The notes under the pieces are model-generated. The model worked only from the letters and a program-made list of their open reading frames with translations. It did not search any database and had not been told where the DNA came from. 64,000 bases of DNA from a candidate division KSB1 bacterium (GTDB lineage: Bacteria > Zhuqueibacterota > Zhuqueibacteria > JANLFK01 > Oleimicrobiaceae). Below are positions 24,222-33,760 of this stretch, in pieces; the first letter of the stretch is position 1; the number at the start of each line of letters is the position of its first letter. A program made the translations under genes and the position numbers. The stretch covers positions 306,610-370,609 of the forward strand of contig JANLFK010000002.1 in the NCBI GenBank assembly GCA_024655945.1. Reading direction: 5' to 3'.

Positions 24222-27068
24222 TCAGTCCAATGACCAGTCAATGCTCGTTCCTATCTTTACGTGCCGGCCCGTGGAAAACTGCCGTGGGTCCATGAGGCTG
24301 TAAATCTTGTGCCAGCTCAGGTACTGGTAGACATTGATCGCCGTCAACTGCGGGTCCACGTCACCGTACTTGTAAGGTTTGCCGGTGAGGGTGTTGAACG
24401 CATAGCTGATCTGCGTGTTCTTCTCGCCAAAGAGGTTGAAGATGTCGACGAACAGCGAAAGGCGCGCCGGCCCAAAGTTGAACGACTTGCGAATTTTGGC
24501 ATCAGTGGACATGGTCCATGGGCCGCTGGCAGAGTTCTCGGTCTTCTGAGCCACCACAGGATCGAGGGTGAAAGGTGTGTACGGTTGCCCAGAGGAGACC
24601 CGCGAAAGGATGGTCACGTTCCAGTTATCAGGAAGCTTGAGGCCAAACATCTTCGGGTTCTTCTTGGGCGGAGCCTCCAACATCGCCTGCAAGATGAACT
24701 GGTGGCGAACATCCCACCCCAAGCGGCGCTCTCGGATGGGTAGAGGGAAATCGGTGAGCGAGCGGATATAGTTCTCAAAGGCGGATGACGAATAGCCTGT
24801 CGCCCACTGCACTGTGTAGTTCAACTTGCCTGAGGTAAAATGGGAGTACCTCTTCACCAATTCGAACTCCAGACCACGCGCTCTGGCGTACCCTTTGTTG
24901 TCGTAGAGATAGACCGGCAGGCCAAGAGCCGCCAGCAGTTGCGTCGTCTCCACCTGCTTGGAGATGTCCTTGGTATAGCTCTTTACATCAATGGCCCAGT
25001 CACTGAGGAACTGGTGCGTGAAGCCGAACTCGTACAAGATTGTCTGCTCAAAGTCTAAGAAGGGATTGCCCGTAAAGCCACCCGTGTAAGGGTCGCGGTA
25101 CAGGTACTGCAGCTCGGGGAACTGGTTAAAGTGCCCGTAGGAGAAGAAAATCACCGTGCGGTCGGAAATGGGGAACGAGATCCCGAAGCGCGGGCTTATC
25201 TTGTACTTCAGCTGCTTCCAATTGGCGCGCAAGCCAGTGGCCTCCTCCCAGGCTTTCTTCCACGCCTTGTTCTCCACCGTCGAGCCCAAGCGGAGCCAGT
25301 CGGCGCGGACTCCCGCGTTGATGATCAGCGACCCCTTTTCGAACTTGTCCTGTATGTACCACCCGCCGCTGGTTGGGTAAGCGGTGAACACCCAACGATT
25401 CTGACCAAACTCCTTGTACGGCCCGTTCGGGGCCGGGAACGGGGGCTCGTTCTTGAACACGTACTGCCCGTAGTTGGAGAGCTTTACCCCGCCATCCTGG
25501 ATGTCGACATAGTGAATATCGTTGGACTGGACCAAGAAACCCGTCTTCACCAGATGCTCAGGGTGGATCTGCGAAGTGATGTCGGCCTTCACCGTCAGCG
25601 TCTTGGTGTGGTCGTCTCGCCAAATGTTCTCGTAGCTCTGGGCATCAAAGAAGCCATAGCCGTCCGTGGTCGGTGCCTTAATGGTGGACTTGAGCGAGTC
25701 TGGCGCTCCTGAGAAGTTACGAACATAGGTGTAGTAGTCGTACTCCACTCCGTCCTTGTAGAAGCGCCAGAAATCGGCAGGCGACTTGCCGTCCAGCGAG
25801 CCGGTATAGTCCACAGTCAGATAGCCAAGATTGACGGTGTAGAAAGTCGCCGGCGAAAGCGTATGGTTCACACGCAGCATAAGGTTCTGATTGTTGCGCG
25901 CATACTCGGCCGTGTGGTCAGGATAGTTCTTCCACAGCCAGTCAAAACTGCTCCAGCTCTTCCAGGAGCCGTGGTAGGAGAAGCCCAGGTCCAGCTGCTG
26001 CGTCAATTGCCAGCCAATCTTGGCGTTGAAGTTGCCGTCGTTGTCTTGCTTTTCCCTAATCCTCAAGCCGAGGACATTGATATCGTCGCGCTTGCGGTGG
26101 TTGTTGTAGGGTGTGTCCGAAAGGGTGCCGTTGCCCGACAAGAAGAAGCTCAAGGTACCCGGCAAGCGGAGCCCCCGCGCCGCGAGCAACCGCGACACCG
26201 GCTCAGGCCCCCCGAAGTAGAAGGAACCGTAGTCGGTCGCATAGGTGTTGAACATCTCAGAGGACTTGTACTCGACGCCGCCTTCCAGTCGTTGCCCTCC
26301 GGAGCGCGTAGTGATGTTAACCACCCCCGACTGTGCCTGGCCGTACTCGGCATTGAACGCTCCAGTCAGCAGCTCCATCTGCTTGATGTCCACCACGTTG
26401 AGGTTGAGCACGTCCCGCCCACCGTAGATGGGGTGCGTCACTGGTACGCCGTCCACCATGAAGAGAATCTCGCCACCGCGGCCGCCGCGCACGTGGATGT
26501 CCTTGACGCTCTCGTCGCGCACCTGGAGCCGCGTGCCATCCCCGAAACGAATGGCCTGCGGTGCCGCATCGATGACAGCGCCCCCTTGCAAAAGGAAGAG
26601 GTCGGTTGTCCTCTCGAAACCCGGGGTCTGCTCGATCTGCTCGCGGCTTGTCGTTTTGCGCGTAGAGGTGATGTCCAGCTGCACCAGCGGCTCTTCGGCC
26701 ACCACCACCAACTCGGGAAACTCGATGGCCGTCGGCTCCAGCTCAAAGTTGACGCGCGTGGTGAGGTCTACCTTCACCTCCACATTGGCCACCGTCTTGG
26801 TGTGATAGCCGATGTATGACGCTGCCACCTCGTATCTGCCAGGTGGCACTTGCAGGATGTAGTACATCCCCTTTGCATCGGTGGCAGCTCCTAAGGTGGT
26901 GCCCCGTACCATCACGTTACAGGCCATCAGCGGCTCTTTGGTCTGCTTGTCGACCACCATGCCGGCGATCTTGCCGGTATTTCCCGCCCAAAGCTGATGG
27001 CCCCACAGGACTGCTGCCAACGCTACCAAGGCAAGACTACGCTGCCTGAGCACCATCGTTTTCCTCAT
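24222..27068 (-). CDS. TonB-dependent outer-membrane receptor with N-terminal carboxypeptidase-regulatory-like domain
   Basis: 948 residues. Signal peptide (to about residue 30), then a carboxypeptidase-regulatory-like beta domain (about 31-112: GKIAGMVVDKQTKEPLMACN, PPGRYEVAASYIGY). A plug domain (about 125-235, with VRGGRGGEILFMVDGVPV and GAFNAEYGQAQSGVVNI) and a 22-strand-type barrel follow. This architecture is that of SusC-like and other receptors that import large or scarce substrates across the outer membrane using TonB energy. ATG at 27068 is preferred over GTG at 27074. It sits between two lipoprotein genes and two secreted proteins, all close together. No SusD homologue is recognisable. 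The substrate is unknown. Confidence 0.9.
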   Translation of the reverse strand: MRKTMVLRQRSLALVALAAVLWGHQLWAGNTGKIAGMVVDKQTKEPLMACNVMVRGTTLGAATDAKGMYYILQVPPGRYEVAASYIGYHTKTVANVEVKVDLTTRVNFELEPTAIEFPELVVVAEEPLVQLDITSTRKTTSREQIEQTPGFERTTDLFLLQGGAVIDAAPQAIRFGDGTRLQVRDESVKDIHVRGGRGGEILFMVDGVPVTHPIYGGRDVLNLNVVDIKQMELLTGAFNAEYGQAQSGVVNITTRSGGQRLEGGVEYKSSEMFNTYATDYGSFYFGGPEPVSRLLAARGLRLPGTLSFFLSGNGTLSDTPYNNHRKRDDINVLGLRIREKQDNDGNFNAKIGWQLTQQLDLGFSYHGSWKSWSSFDWLWKNYPDHTAEYARNNQNLMLRVNHTLSPATFYTVNLGYLTVDYTGSLDGKSPADFWRFYKDGVEYDYYTYVRNFSGAPDSLKSTIKAPTTDGYGFFDAQSYENIWRDDHTKTLTVKADITSQIHPEHLVKTGFLVQSNDIHYVDIQDGGVKLSNYGQYVFKNEPPFPAPNGPYKEFGQNRWVFTAYPTSGGWYIQDKFEKGSLIINAGVRADWLRLGSTVENKAWKKAWEEATGLRANWKQLKYKISPRFGISFPISDRTVIFFSYGHFNQFPELQYLYRDPYTGGFTGNPFLDFEQTILYEFGFTHQFLSDWAIDVKSYTKDISKQVETTQLLAALGLPVYLYDNKGYARARGLEFELVKRYSHFTSGKLNYTVQWATGYSSSAFENYIRSLTDFPLPIRERRLGWDVRHQFILQAMLEAPPKKNPKMFGLKLPDNWNVTILSRVSSGQPYTPFTLDPVVAQKTENSASGPWTMSTDAKIRKSFNFGPARLSLFVDIFNLFGEKNTQISYAFNTLTGKPYKYGDVDPQLTAINVYQYLSWHKIYSLMDPRQFSTGRHVKIGTSIDWSLD

Positions 27069-27095
27069 CGTCACGTTCTCTTGAGCAAAGGGACA

Positions 27096-28559
27096 TCAAT
27101 AGCCGAGACTCCTGAGCATCTCCTGGGCCATGCGCGCGGCATCCACCTCCTTGATGAAGAACATCGGGAAGCCCAGCACAATGGCGTCGAAGCTGGTGCC
27201 GTAGTAGCGGATGCCGACGGGGTAGCCCCGATAGGTCGGGATGCCCACATAGTCGTCATTCTTGTAGCGCCAGATGACGCTGGTAAAGCCGGCGCGCCGC
27301 GGCATGACATTCACGTACTGTAACCCGATCACAGGAATCGAGGTCAGGTACGACTCGGAGAGTTTCAGCGAGTCCACGCGGATGCTGCTGAAGCGCAGCG
27401 TGTCGCTGGAATAGGCGCCATTGAAGTCAGGAATAGGCGGCGACTCATCGGCCACCATGATGTGCAGGTAATCGTAGATAAAGTCCCCCTCGCGGAAGCT
27501 CTTGGGAAATGGCTCGGCATGGGCAAACGACTTGAGGATACGCCACCCTCCCATAATAAAGTCGCCACCCACGTTCAAATAGTCGATGATGTCGTTAATG
27601 TGCTGCGGCAACCTGTGCACATCGCCCTCATAGGTGAAATAGTTATCCGCATGCCAGACCAACAGCTTGTACTCGCCCAGCACCTTCTTGGGAGGCATGC
27701 CGTTCTTCTCAAAATCCCAAGAGTCGCGCGTGCCAAAGATGCGCGCATAGAAGCTGTCCACGTCGGCGTCCTTGAAGCTGATGCCGAAGGGGAATTTCGA
27801 CTCCACCGTCTCGTCGATGATGAGAATGGGCTTGCTGAAGGTGGGTTTGATGAGTTCCACCGTGACCGCATCCCCCACCGGATCGACCAGGTTGGTGTTG
27901 TCGCGGCAAGTGGCGCGAAGCGTGTGCTTGCCGTCCAACGGCACAAAGTGCTCCGGGCCGATGTAGACAGATGTATCCGCCATCCAGTGCCACTCACCGT
28001 CATCAACGGCCCAGGCAAACTCCACCACTTCGCCGTCCTGGTCCCGCGCCCGAAAGATGAGGTGAATGCCCAGCCACCAGTCGGTGGTCTGCTCGATGAC
28101 AAAGAACTGCTGGTTCTGCGTCGGGGTCAAGATCTCCGTAGTGGGGAAGACCGTTTGATAGGTGTAGAACCATTTCTCTGCCGGGGTAGGGTCGACGTCG
28201 CCGTCATTGTCCACTGCGCGCACCTGGAAGCGCTGGCGGTTGAGCACATCGCTCGATTCGAAGGCGATGGTCGCACGGGTCTGCTCGCTGCGCGTCCATG
28301 CCTGCACCACCGAGTCGCCGGCGTGCACGTGATAGGTTATGTAGCGGTACTCGTAGCCGGCGATGTAACCGTCGTCGTCTTCGCCGTCCCAGTGCAAGGT
28401 GACAAGAGCAAACAGCGTGTCCCCATCCACCGGGATGTTCGCCACGGTCGTGTTGGGGGGAAGATTAGGACGCGCAGGCGAAGTCTTGCGTGCACAGCCG
28501 AACCATGCCACACCTATGGCCAGAGCGAGCAGAAAAGCGGACGTCACCACACGCTTCAT
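27096..28559 (-). CDS. Lipoprotein with fibronectin-like and C-terminal alpha/beta region
   Basis: 487 residues. The signal peptide ends in the lipobox AWFGC, so the mature protein is lipid-anchored. A beta domain with LHWDGEDDDGYIAGYEYRY and a repeat-like RARDQDGEVVEFAWAVDDG follow; both are Ig/FN3-like units with the GxDDDG motif common in FCB surface proteins. The C-terminal half (about 255-487) begins KPILIIDETVESKFPFG and contains LLVWHADNYFTYEGD and YLNVGGDFIMGGWRIL. It looks like an alpha/beta fold related to glutamine-amidotransferase-like or ThuA-like domains, but no catalytic triad is identifiable. ATG at 28559 follows GAGGTG with 9 bases spacing. It is 27 bases from the TonB receptor and probably a surface partner of it. 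Confidence 0.75.
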   Translation of the reverse strand: MKRVVTSAFLLALAIGVAWFGCARKTSPARPNLPPNTTVANIPVDGDTLFALVTLHWDGEDDDGYIAGYEYRYITYHVHAGDSVVQAWTRSEQTRATIAFESSDVLNRQRFQVRAVDNDGDVDPTPAEKWFYTYQTVFPTTEILTPTQNQQFFVIEQTTDWWLGIHLIFRARDQDGEVVEFAWAVDDGEWHWMADTSVYIGPEHFVPLDGKHTLRATCRDNTNLVDPVGDAVTVELIKPTFSKPILIIDETVESKFPFGISFKDADVDSFYARIFGTRDSWDFEKNGMPPKKVLGEYKLLVWHADNYFTYEGDVHRLPQHINDIIDYLNVGGDFIMGGWRILKSFAHAEPFPKSFREGDFIYDYLHIMVADESPPIPDFNGAYSSDTLRFSSIRVDSLKLSESYLTSIPVIGLQYVNVMPRRAGFTSVIWRYKNDDYVGIPTYRGYPVGIRYYGTSFDAIVLGFPMFFIKEVDAARMAQEMLRSLGY

Positions 28560-28614
28560 GGGCTTGGTCACCTCAGCATCGGTTCTTGCGAATTGCCCCC
28601 GCCTCCACTGTCGT

Positions 28615-29220
28615 TCATAGATTCTTCACGCTGACGATTTCCACGTCGGGAACAAAAAGATAACTGTCGCGGTAGCGCCGTACCGAGCGAAACGGACGAA
28701 TGCGCACCTCTACCTCGGTGACCCCCTTTTCCTCCACGTGAAACTGTGTGTGCAGCTCCACAAAGGGGCTCACGTCAGTAGGGGATTTGACCGGAATCTC
28801 GAAGGTCCCAAGGCGCAGGATGCGCGGCGTCATGCCGAAGGTGATTTTGTCATAAGAGAAGGGCGGAACGTGGCACTCATAGATGGTGAACTTGTGGTAC
28901 TGGCCCGCACTTCGTTTAATGATGTTGTAGGTCACATCCTGCTGCTGGTAGGTGCGTGGTGTAGTGTACAGCAAGGCGAAGGCACTGTCGTTGTACACCT
29001 TCCCCTGGTAGACGGTCACGCCAAAGCTGTCCCCCTCGGCCACGTTCACGGTGTCTTTGACGATGAGAATGGAAGTGTCCGCGGGGTCCGACTGCAGCGT
29101 AACGCGCAGGATTCCTGGCTGAGGCGAGACTTCCACCCCCGTGTCACACCCGGCGGCCAGGAGCAGCGCCACCACCCCTGCGCACCACACTATGGCACAC
29201 GCAAGTTGCCTTCTCCTCAT
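28615..29220 (-). CDS. Small lipoprotein, first gene of the TonB-receptor operon
   Basis: 201 residues with a lipoprotein signal ending LLLAAGC. The mature part is beta-rich. It begins with a PEGA- or carboxypeptidase-regulatory-like strand pattern (GILRVTLQSDPADTSILIVKDT) and ends with EVEVRIRPFRSVRRYRDSYL. It is not similar to SusD. It precedes the second lipoprotein by 55 bases and is probably co-transcribed with it, the TonB receptor, the two secreted paralogues and PorV. No consensus promoter could be found upstream. Function unknown. Confidence 0.7.
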   Translation of the reverse strand: MRRRQLACAIVWCAGVVALLLAAGCDTGVEVSPQPGILRVTLQSDPADTSILIVKDTVNVAEGDSFGVTVYQGKVYNDSAFALLYTTPRTYQQQDVTYNIIKRSAGQYHKFTIYECHVPPFSYDKITFGMTPRILRLGTFEIPVKSPTDVSPFVELHTQFHVEEKGVTEVEVRIRPFRSVRRYRDSYLFVPDVEIVSVKNL

Positions 29221-29334
29221 GACCTTGAGACCTCACTCAGATAGTACCTTGTCGTCGGCCTTACACCCACAAGGGAATCGCCTCTTCTGCAAGCCAGGGG
29301 CGCCACTTTGCCGTGCTCGGACAACTACCTATAA

Positions 29335-29368
29335 GCAGGGGGTGAGCCACGGTAGGCCCACCCCCTGC
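29335..29368 (-). terminator. Terminator hairpin after the LamG gene
   Basis: A 10-bp stem, GCAGGGGGTG/CACCCCCTGC (29335-29344 with 29359-29368), has three further inner GCC/GGC pairs. It lies 11 bases beyond the LamG stop codon. The following T-run is poor, so termination may be only partial. Confidence 0.6.
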
Positions 29369-29378
29369 TGCTCTTCTC

Positions 29379-31454
29379 CTACCGCACTAACAGCATCTTG
29401 TGGGCAGCGGTGAACCCGTCAGCTTCCAGGCGGTAGATGTACACGCCGCTGGCCACCTCGCGGCCCGCCTCATCCCTGCCGTCCCAAGTGACCACATGGC
29501 GGCCGGGGACCACTTCCTTGTTCACTAGCGTCTTCACCCTGGCGCCGAGCAGGTTGTACACCGCCAGCGTAAGCTTGGATGCACGAGGAACTGCAAAGCG
29601 GATCTCCGTCGTGGGGTTGAACGGGTTCGGGTAGTTCTGCGCCAACTCAAAGCGCGCAGGCACCTCCGCCGTCTGCGGCTCGACGCCCGTGAAGCGATTG
29701 TAGAGTCTGGCCGCCGGATAGTTGTAGATCTTGATGTTGTCCAGCCGGCCCTGGAAATAGGGCGGATAGGTGCCGCCAGCAGCCTTGCCTATGCGGAGCG
29801 GCGCATTTCGCAGTGCCACCGGGGTGTTGGACGGCAAGAAACGACCATAAAGGCTGGTGCCTGCCGAATCCTCCAGGAGGAGGGAGCCAATGCACACGGC
29901 CGGGAACCCGGCTGGCGCGTCCTGCACTTCGAACACCACATGGTACCACTTACCCGGTTCCACTTGGGCAGTGGTTGTGAGCGTAACCGTGCCGTCCACA
30001 ATGCCCTGCACGTGCCGGCTGTCGTCGAAGCGGATCTGGTAGTTGTTGTTCGCCCACGTTTGCGAGGTGGCCGGCCGGTTGATGATGCGGCAGTAGTTCT
30101 CGATGGTGTCCGCTTTGAACCAGAGGTCGACGCAGAACTCCGTGCTGGAAAGGAATGGCGAGTCCACCTCCAAGTAGCTCGAATCGCCCTCAAAGTAGAG
30201 CGAGTAGTTGCCCACAGCTGCGTCGGTGGAGTAGACCGGTGCACCAACCACCGTCACCGGATTGTTGTACGGGGAGGCGTCGACCGGCGTGCCGGAGCCT
30301 TCCTCAAACCCGAGGTCTAAGATGTTCGTGTTCGGGCTGTAGATGCCAAAGGTGTAGTACGGCATTGCGCCCCACCCTGCGTCGCGTGGGTAGGCGAAGG
30401 ACAGGCCCTGGTTGTCTATTGCCTCCACGTAGTACTTGACGATAGAGCCCAACGGCTGCTGCGGGATGACCGCCGTGAAAGAGTCGCCGGCAACGTGGGT
30501 CATCGCCACCGACTGCCACGGGCCGCTGCCCACCGCATAGTAGAGGGTAACCGACTGGATCGCCGCCCCCATGAGCGTGTAGGCATTCGCGCCCACCGGA
30601 TAACTGGTCACGTCCGCAGTCTGGTTAGGCATGACCGTAACACTGGAGACGATGGGGGGAACCGCAAACGGCCGCACCACATTACTGATGCGGATCTCGT
30701 CGACAAAGCCGTCCAAGAAGGAGTCACCGCCACCGCCGGCGTAACCGATGTGCAGTGGCTGGTTGGTGGTAATGGGCGTCGGGTCGGCGGCGCCGAAGGT
30801 CAGGTAGTCAGCCACGGCAAAGGTGCGCAGCTTGCGCTCTGCGTCATGAATGATGGTCAAAAGCACATGCTTGGTGGTGTCGCGGACAAAGGCCATGTGG
30901 TACCACTGACCAGGCACCATGGTGTTGTCCGGAGAATTCGCCTGGGGCCAGGCATCCTGTGAGGCGGTATGATAGCCGCAGCTGAAGAAACGCGTGGAGC
31001 CCCACATTTCCACGAAGTAGTTCGGCCGCCAAAACACCTCATCGCCGGTCTTGATGACCAAGCGCGGCACCCATCGCCAATCGTCCGAGCCTTCGCCGAA
31101 CGTGAAGATGTTAATCCAGCCTTCAATGGTCCAATTGCCGGTGAGGTCCAGGTACTGCGTGTCCGCCACGGTCACGTAGGCCGAGTCCGTGCGCGAATCG
31201 TTGTCGATGCGCAGGCACTTGTTGAGGCCTGCGACGGGATTCGGCAGGAAGAAGAAGTTGGTCAGAGCGCCGTGGAATTGCCCGTCGGCAGAAAACTGTG
31301 ACTCGTTCTTGAGGTCCCCGTCAAAGTGCATCAGCAGCACAGTGTGCTCGTCGGGCTGATACGGTCCGCCCACCTGCTGTGCATTCGCCCCTGCGAAGAG
31401 CCCCATCAGCGCTCCCGCAAGCACCGTCATCTTGACTGTTAATAGTCTGCTCAT
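29379..31454 (-). CDS. Secreted protein with two LamG-like domains and type-IX-style sorting tail
   Basis: 691 residues with a signal peptide ending AGANAQQ. Two concanavalin-A-like (LamG) carbohydrate- or ligand-binding jelly rolls are seen. The first is at about 35-260 (VLLMHFDGDLKNESQ, YLDLTGNWTIEGWINIF, DGFVDEIRISN). The second is at about 390-600 (DLGFEEGSGTPVDASPYNN, SSTEFCVDLWFKADTIENY, GRLDNIKIYNYPAARLYN). Between them is a FN3/Ig-like segment (about 265-380). A canonical FlgD-like sorting domain starts at LAQNYPNPFNPTTEIRFAVP and ends MLLVR. The gene has its own strong promoter (31632-31660) and a downstream hairpin, so it is transcribed alone and probably abundantly. A surface or matrix binding role is likely. 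Confidence 0.85.
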   Translation of the reverse strand: MSRLLTVKMTVLAGALMGLFAGANAQQVGGPYQPDEHTVLLMHFDGDLKNESQFSADGQFHGALTNFFFLPNPVAGLNKCLRIDNDSRTDSAYVTVADTQYLDLTGNWTIEGWINIFTFGEGSDDWRWVPRLVIKTGDEVFWRPNYFVEMWGSTRFFSCGYHTASQDAWPQANSPDNTMVPGQWYHMAFVRDTTKHVLLTIIHDAERKLRTFAVADYLTFGAADPTPITTNQPLHIGYAGGGGDSFLDGFVDEIRISNVVRPFAVPPIVSSVTVMPNQTADVTSYPVGANAYTLMGAAIQSVTLYYAVGSGPWQSVAMTHVAGDSFTAVIPQQPLGSIVKYYVEAIDNQGLSFAYPRDAGWGAMPYYTFGIYSPNTNILDLGFEEGSGTPVDASPYNNPVTVVGAPVYSTDAAVGNYSLYFEGDSSYLEVDSPFLSSTEFCVDLWFKADTIENYCRIINRPATSQTWANNNYQIRFDDSRHVQGIVDGTVTLTTTAQVEPGKWYHVVFEVQDAPAGFPAVCIGSLLLEDSAGTSLYGRFLPSNTPVALRNAPLRIGKAAGGTYPPYFQGRLDNIKIYNYPAARLYNRFTGVEPQTAEVPARFELAQNYPNPFNPTTEIRFAVPRASKLTLAVYNLLGARVKTLVNKEVVPGRHVVTWDGRDEAGREVASGVYIYRLEADGFTAAHKMLLVR

Positions 31455-31631
31455 CGAGGCACCTCCTTCGTTCGGTCCGTTAACCGCGTGCCGTCAATAC
31501 CCCGGAGCCCTCTGGCTCAAAGGGTACCTGCCATCGTCCAACCTCTTTGCGGCAGCCCTGCATCACCTCCTTGTCGATTTGCTCCATTCACCATCCCCCA
31601 CCATCTCATGGACCTGCTGCCAACCCCATAT

Positions 31632-31660
31632 AATATACAGAAATAGGGAGGATTTGTCAA
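31632..31660 (-). promoter_or_regulatory. Strong promoter of the LamG gene
   Basis: TTGACA (31660-31655), 17 bases, TATATT (31637-31632) on the minus strand, in an A/T-rich stretch unlike its surroundings. Transcription should start near 31625, giving a ~170-base leader. In that leader a 27-codon frame opens at ATG behind GGAGG, but the spacing is only two bases, so I do not call it a gene. Confidence 0.9.
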
Positions 31661-31724
31661 GTAGATTCTCTCGGGACATCGGCAAAATCGCGCGAGTCTC
31701 GACGCCTCACCATTTGGGGAACCC

Positions 31725-32492
31725 TTATTTCCTGAGCGAGGCCTTGGTGAAGAGATGCTCAGGGATGGCCTGGTCGAACTCTATGGACTCGACGACAAAC
31801 TCGGTCCCCTCGCCAGTCTTGAGCATGTCCTTGAACCAAATGCGCATGGGGAACCATCTGCCCTGAATCCGTCGTACGTCCTTAAGCTCCACCCTCTTGA
31901 GCAACTTACCGCTGCGGGCAAACAACTCCTCCCGCAAGGGGACCAAGCGCTCCTTGTCCACCCACAGCTTCCGCGAATGGTAGACAACCGTCTCCGAGGT
32001 GGCGGTGACGGCAACCACCCAGCAGTCGCGTTCGTCCACCGTCTCGCTGCCGGTGACCTCGGCACGATAGAGATTGCTGAGCTTCGGGTCCTCCAGCATA
32101 TCCTCGTAGGAGAGGTCCGAGCCCATCACCGACTGGCGCAGCATGTGGCCGGCAATCTGAATGGTGCGATCTGTGGCCGGAGAGTACATCCACAGCTTGT
32201 CTCCTATCTTGAGCATCTTGGTGCCTTTCTCACGCGCCGGCGCAAGGTACTCGGTGAAGGACCTCTCCGTCCCCTGCACCCACGACTTGGCCTCGATGGT
32301 GCGCACCTCCCGTCGTCCATGGATGACCATCTTGGAGACAATGACCCGGTTTGTGGAACTCAGGTTCTCGTCGATCTTCTGCAGGATCCACTCGCCTGAG
32401 GGAACCTGGGCAGAGGCCCATGCGAGCCATGAGCTCAACGCGAGAAATGCCCTTGCAGAGCGATGTGCTATTTTGTGCATACCTCTTTTCAT
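31725..32492 (-). CDS. LolA-like outer-membrane lipoprotein-sorting protein
   Basis: 255 residues with a signal peptide ending WLAWASAQ. The fold is the LolA/LolB-like half-barrel of the pfam17131 type. Landmarks are KIDENLSSTNRVIVSKMVIH at the start of the mature protein, EKGTKMLKIGDKLWMYSPAT in the middle and a late GRWFPMRIWFKDML. Such proteins bind lipoproteins or other lipids in the periplasm and often accompany an ABC exporter of the LolCDE or MacB type. ATG at 32492 overlaps the stop of the permease gene (ATGA). Last gene of the six-gene envelope operon. The cargo cannot be read from sequence. Confidence 0.85.
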   Translation of the reverse strand: MKRGMHKIAHRSARAFLALSSWLAWASAQVPSGEWILQKIDENLSSTNRVIVSKMVIHGRREVRTIEAKSWVQGTERSFTEYLAPAREKGTKMLKIGDKLWMYSPATDRTIQIAGHMLRQSVMGSDLSYEDMLEDPKLSNLYRAEVTGSETVDERDCWVVAVTATSETVVYHSRKLWVDKERLVPLREELFARSGKLLKRVELKDVRRIQGRWFPMRIWFKDMLKTGEGTEFVVESIEFDQAIPEHLFTKASLRK

Positions 32493-33760
32493 CCTTCGAA
32501 TTCCTTGAAAAGCTGCGCCGTGTTCCTCTTGTAGATGCGAATGCCAGATAGGGCAGTGCCCAGAAGCGTGGAGAAAAGCCCAGGGATGAAGCCAAGGTAA
32601 CAGGTGGCCGGGGTGATGCGCGCGCGCACTATTCCCGGAATCATCAGCGAGGAGCCCTTGAAGAATCTCCCCATGTCAATCCCCTTCACCTGCAGGACAG
32701 AGACTATCGCCAGGCCGAGGAGCGTGCCTGTCACCGACCCGGCGATACCAATGCACGCCGACTCGGCCAGCATGGAGCGATAGACGTGGCCCTTGTCTTC
32801 CCCTATGGCCAGGCGGACGCCCACTTCGCCGTGACGCCGCAGGCCGCCCAGAAGCCCGGCGTTCCACAAAACCAGCGACATGGCCATCACGAACACGAAG
32901 ACCATGATCCCGGAGAAGGTCTCGACATAGTCCAAGTACTCGCCCAGTCCCTGCTGCTCCCCAAGGGTCAACATCATCGGCGCAAACTCGTCATTGTCGC
33001 TCTGTCGCGAGCGATTGAAGCGCTGGGCGACGGCCACTGCCTCGGAGTCCCGATAGACCTTGCTGCGGAACAAGCCGAATATCTCGCTGGCGGCGTCTTC
33101 CATGTCCAAGAGCTGGCGGGCGTCGGCAAGGTCCATGAGCAGCGCGCCGCGGTCCACAGGCCCCACGCCGAAGCGTACCGTGCCCGCCAGGAGGAAATTG
33201 CCAGTGGCCATGCCGCCGTACATGGTCGAGCTGATGAGAGTGAGCCTGTCCCCCGGGGCAAGACCGAGTCGTTGTGCCAGTTCCTCGCTCAGGAGCACGT
33301 AGCCGGCCCTGCTAGGCAGTTCACCACGCACCAGCGCCTTGGCCACGTTGAGGGTGTGCAGCTCGTTGTCAGACGAGAGAAGGTCGGCAGCCAAACCGAT
33401 AGCCTGGCCCTGGGCTCTGGTCTCCCCCTGCTCATTGGGCACATCTACCAGCGCGGCGAAGCGAATGCGCGCTACCCAGTCCAAGTCTGGCTCCCTCTGG
33501 CGCAGCTCGCCCAAGAGCTCATCGACACCCACCAGGGCAAGGTCGTTAGGGAACTGGTCCTCGAGTTCGGCGTAGGCGCGGGTCACCACGCGCACATGTC
33601 CGGTGGAGAAGCGCGCCGAGGTGTCGAGAAAGTCGTGCATCACTCCGCCCAGCCAGCCGTGCAGAAACACCGTAAGCATGACCCCCAGTGCGACGATCAG
33701 AAAAGGGAAAAGACTGCGCGATGGATCGCGCACCAATCCTTTGACCAGGAACCCGATCAT
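32489..33760 (-). CDS. FtsX/LolCE-type ABC transporter permease (second of two)
   Basis: 423 residues. One N-terminal membrane helix (about 16-40), a large periplasmic MacB-like domain (about 45-275), then three C-terminal helices with the FtsX signature. The first of these runs FVFVMAMSLVLWNAGLLGG and is followed by LRRHGEVGVRLAIGEDK. This is the topology of LolC/LolE and MacB, mechanotransmission exporters that move lipids, lipoproteins or toxins without a substrate channel. Both its start and its stop overlap neighbouring genes by four bases. With the next permease it should form a heterodimer. Confidence 0.9.
   Translation of the reverse strand: MIGFLVKGLVRDPSRSLFPFLIVALGVMLTVFLHGWLGGVMHDFLDTSARFSTGHVRVVTRAYAELEDQFPNDLALVGVDELLGELRQREPDLDWVARIRFAALVDVPNEQGETRAQGQAIGLAADLLSSDNELHTLNVAKALVRGELPSRAGYVLLSEELAQRLGLAPGDRLTLISSTMYGGMATGNFLLAGTVRFGVGPVDRGALLMDLADARQLLDMEDAASEIFGLFRSKVYRDSEAVAVAQRFNRSRQSDNDEFAPMMLTLGEQQGLGEYLDYVETFSGIMVFVFVMAMSLVLWNAGLLGGLRRHGEVGVRLAIGEDKGHVYRSMLAESACIGIAGSVTGTLLGLAIVSVLQVKGIDMGRFFKGSSLMIPGIVRARITPATCYLGFIPGLFSTLLGTALSGIRIYKRNTAQLFKEFEG

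Noticed and set aside
31454-31625. 27-codon reading frame in the leader of the LamG gene
   Set aside because: Its GGAGG site is only two bases from the ATG and the peptide (starting MQGCRKEVGRWQ) has no recognisable feature; chance is more likely.
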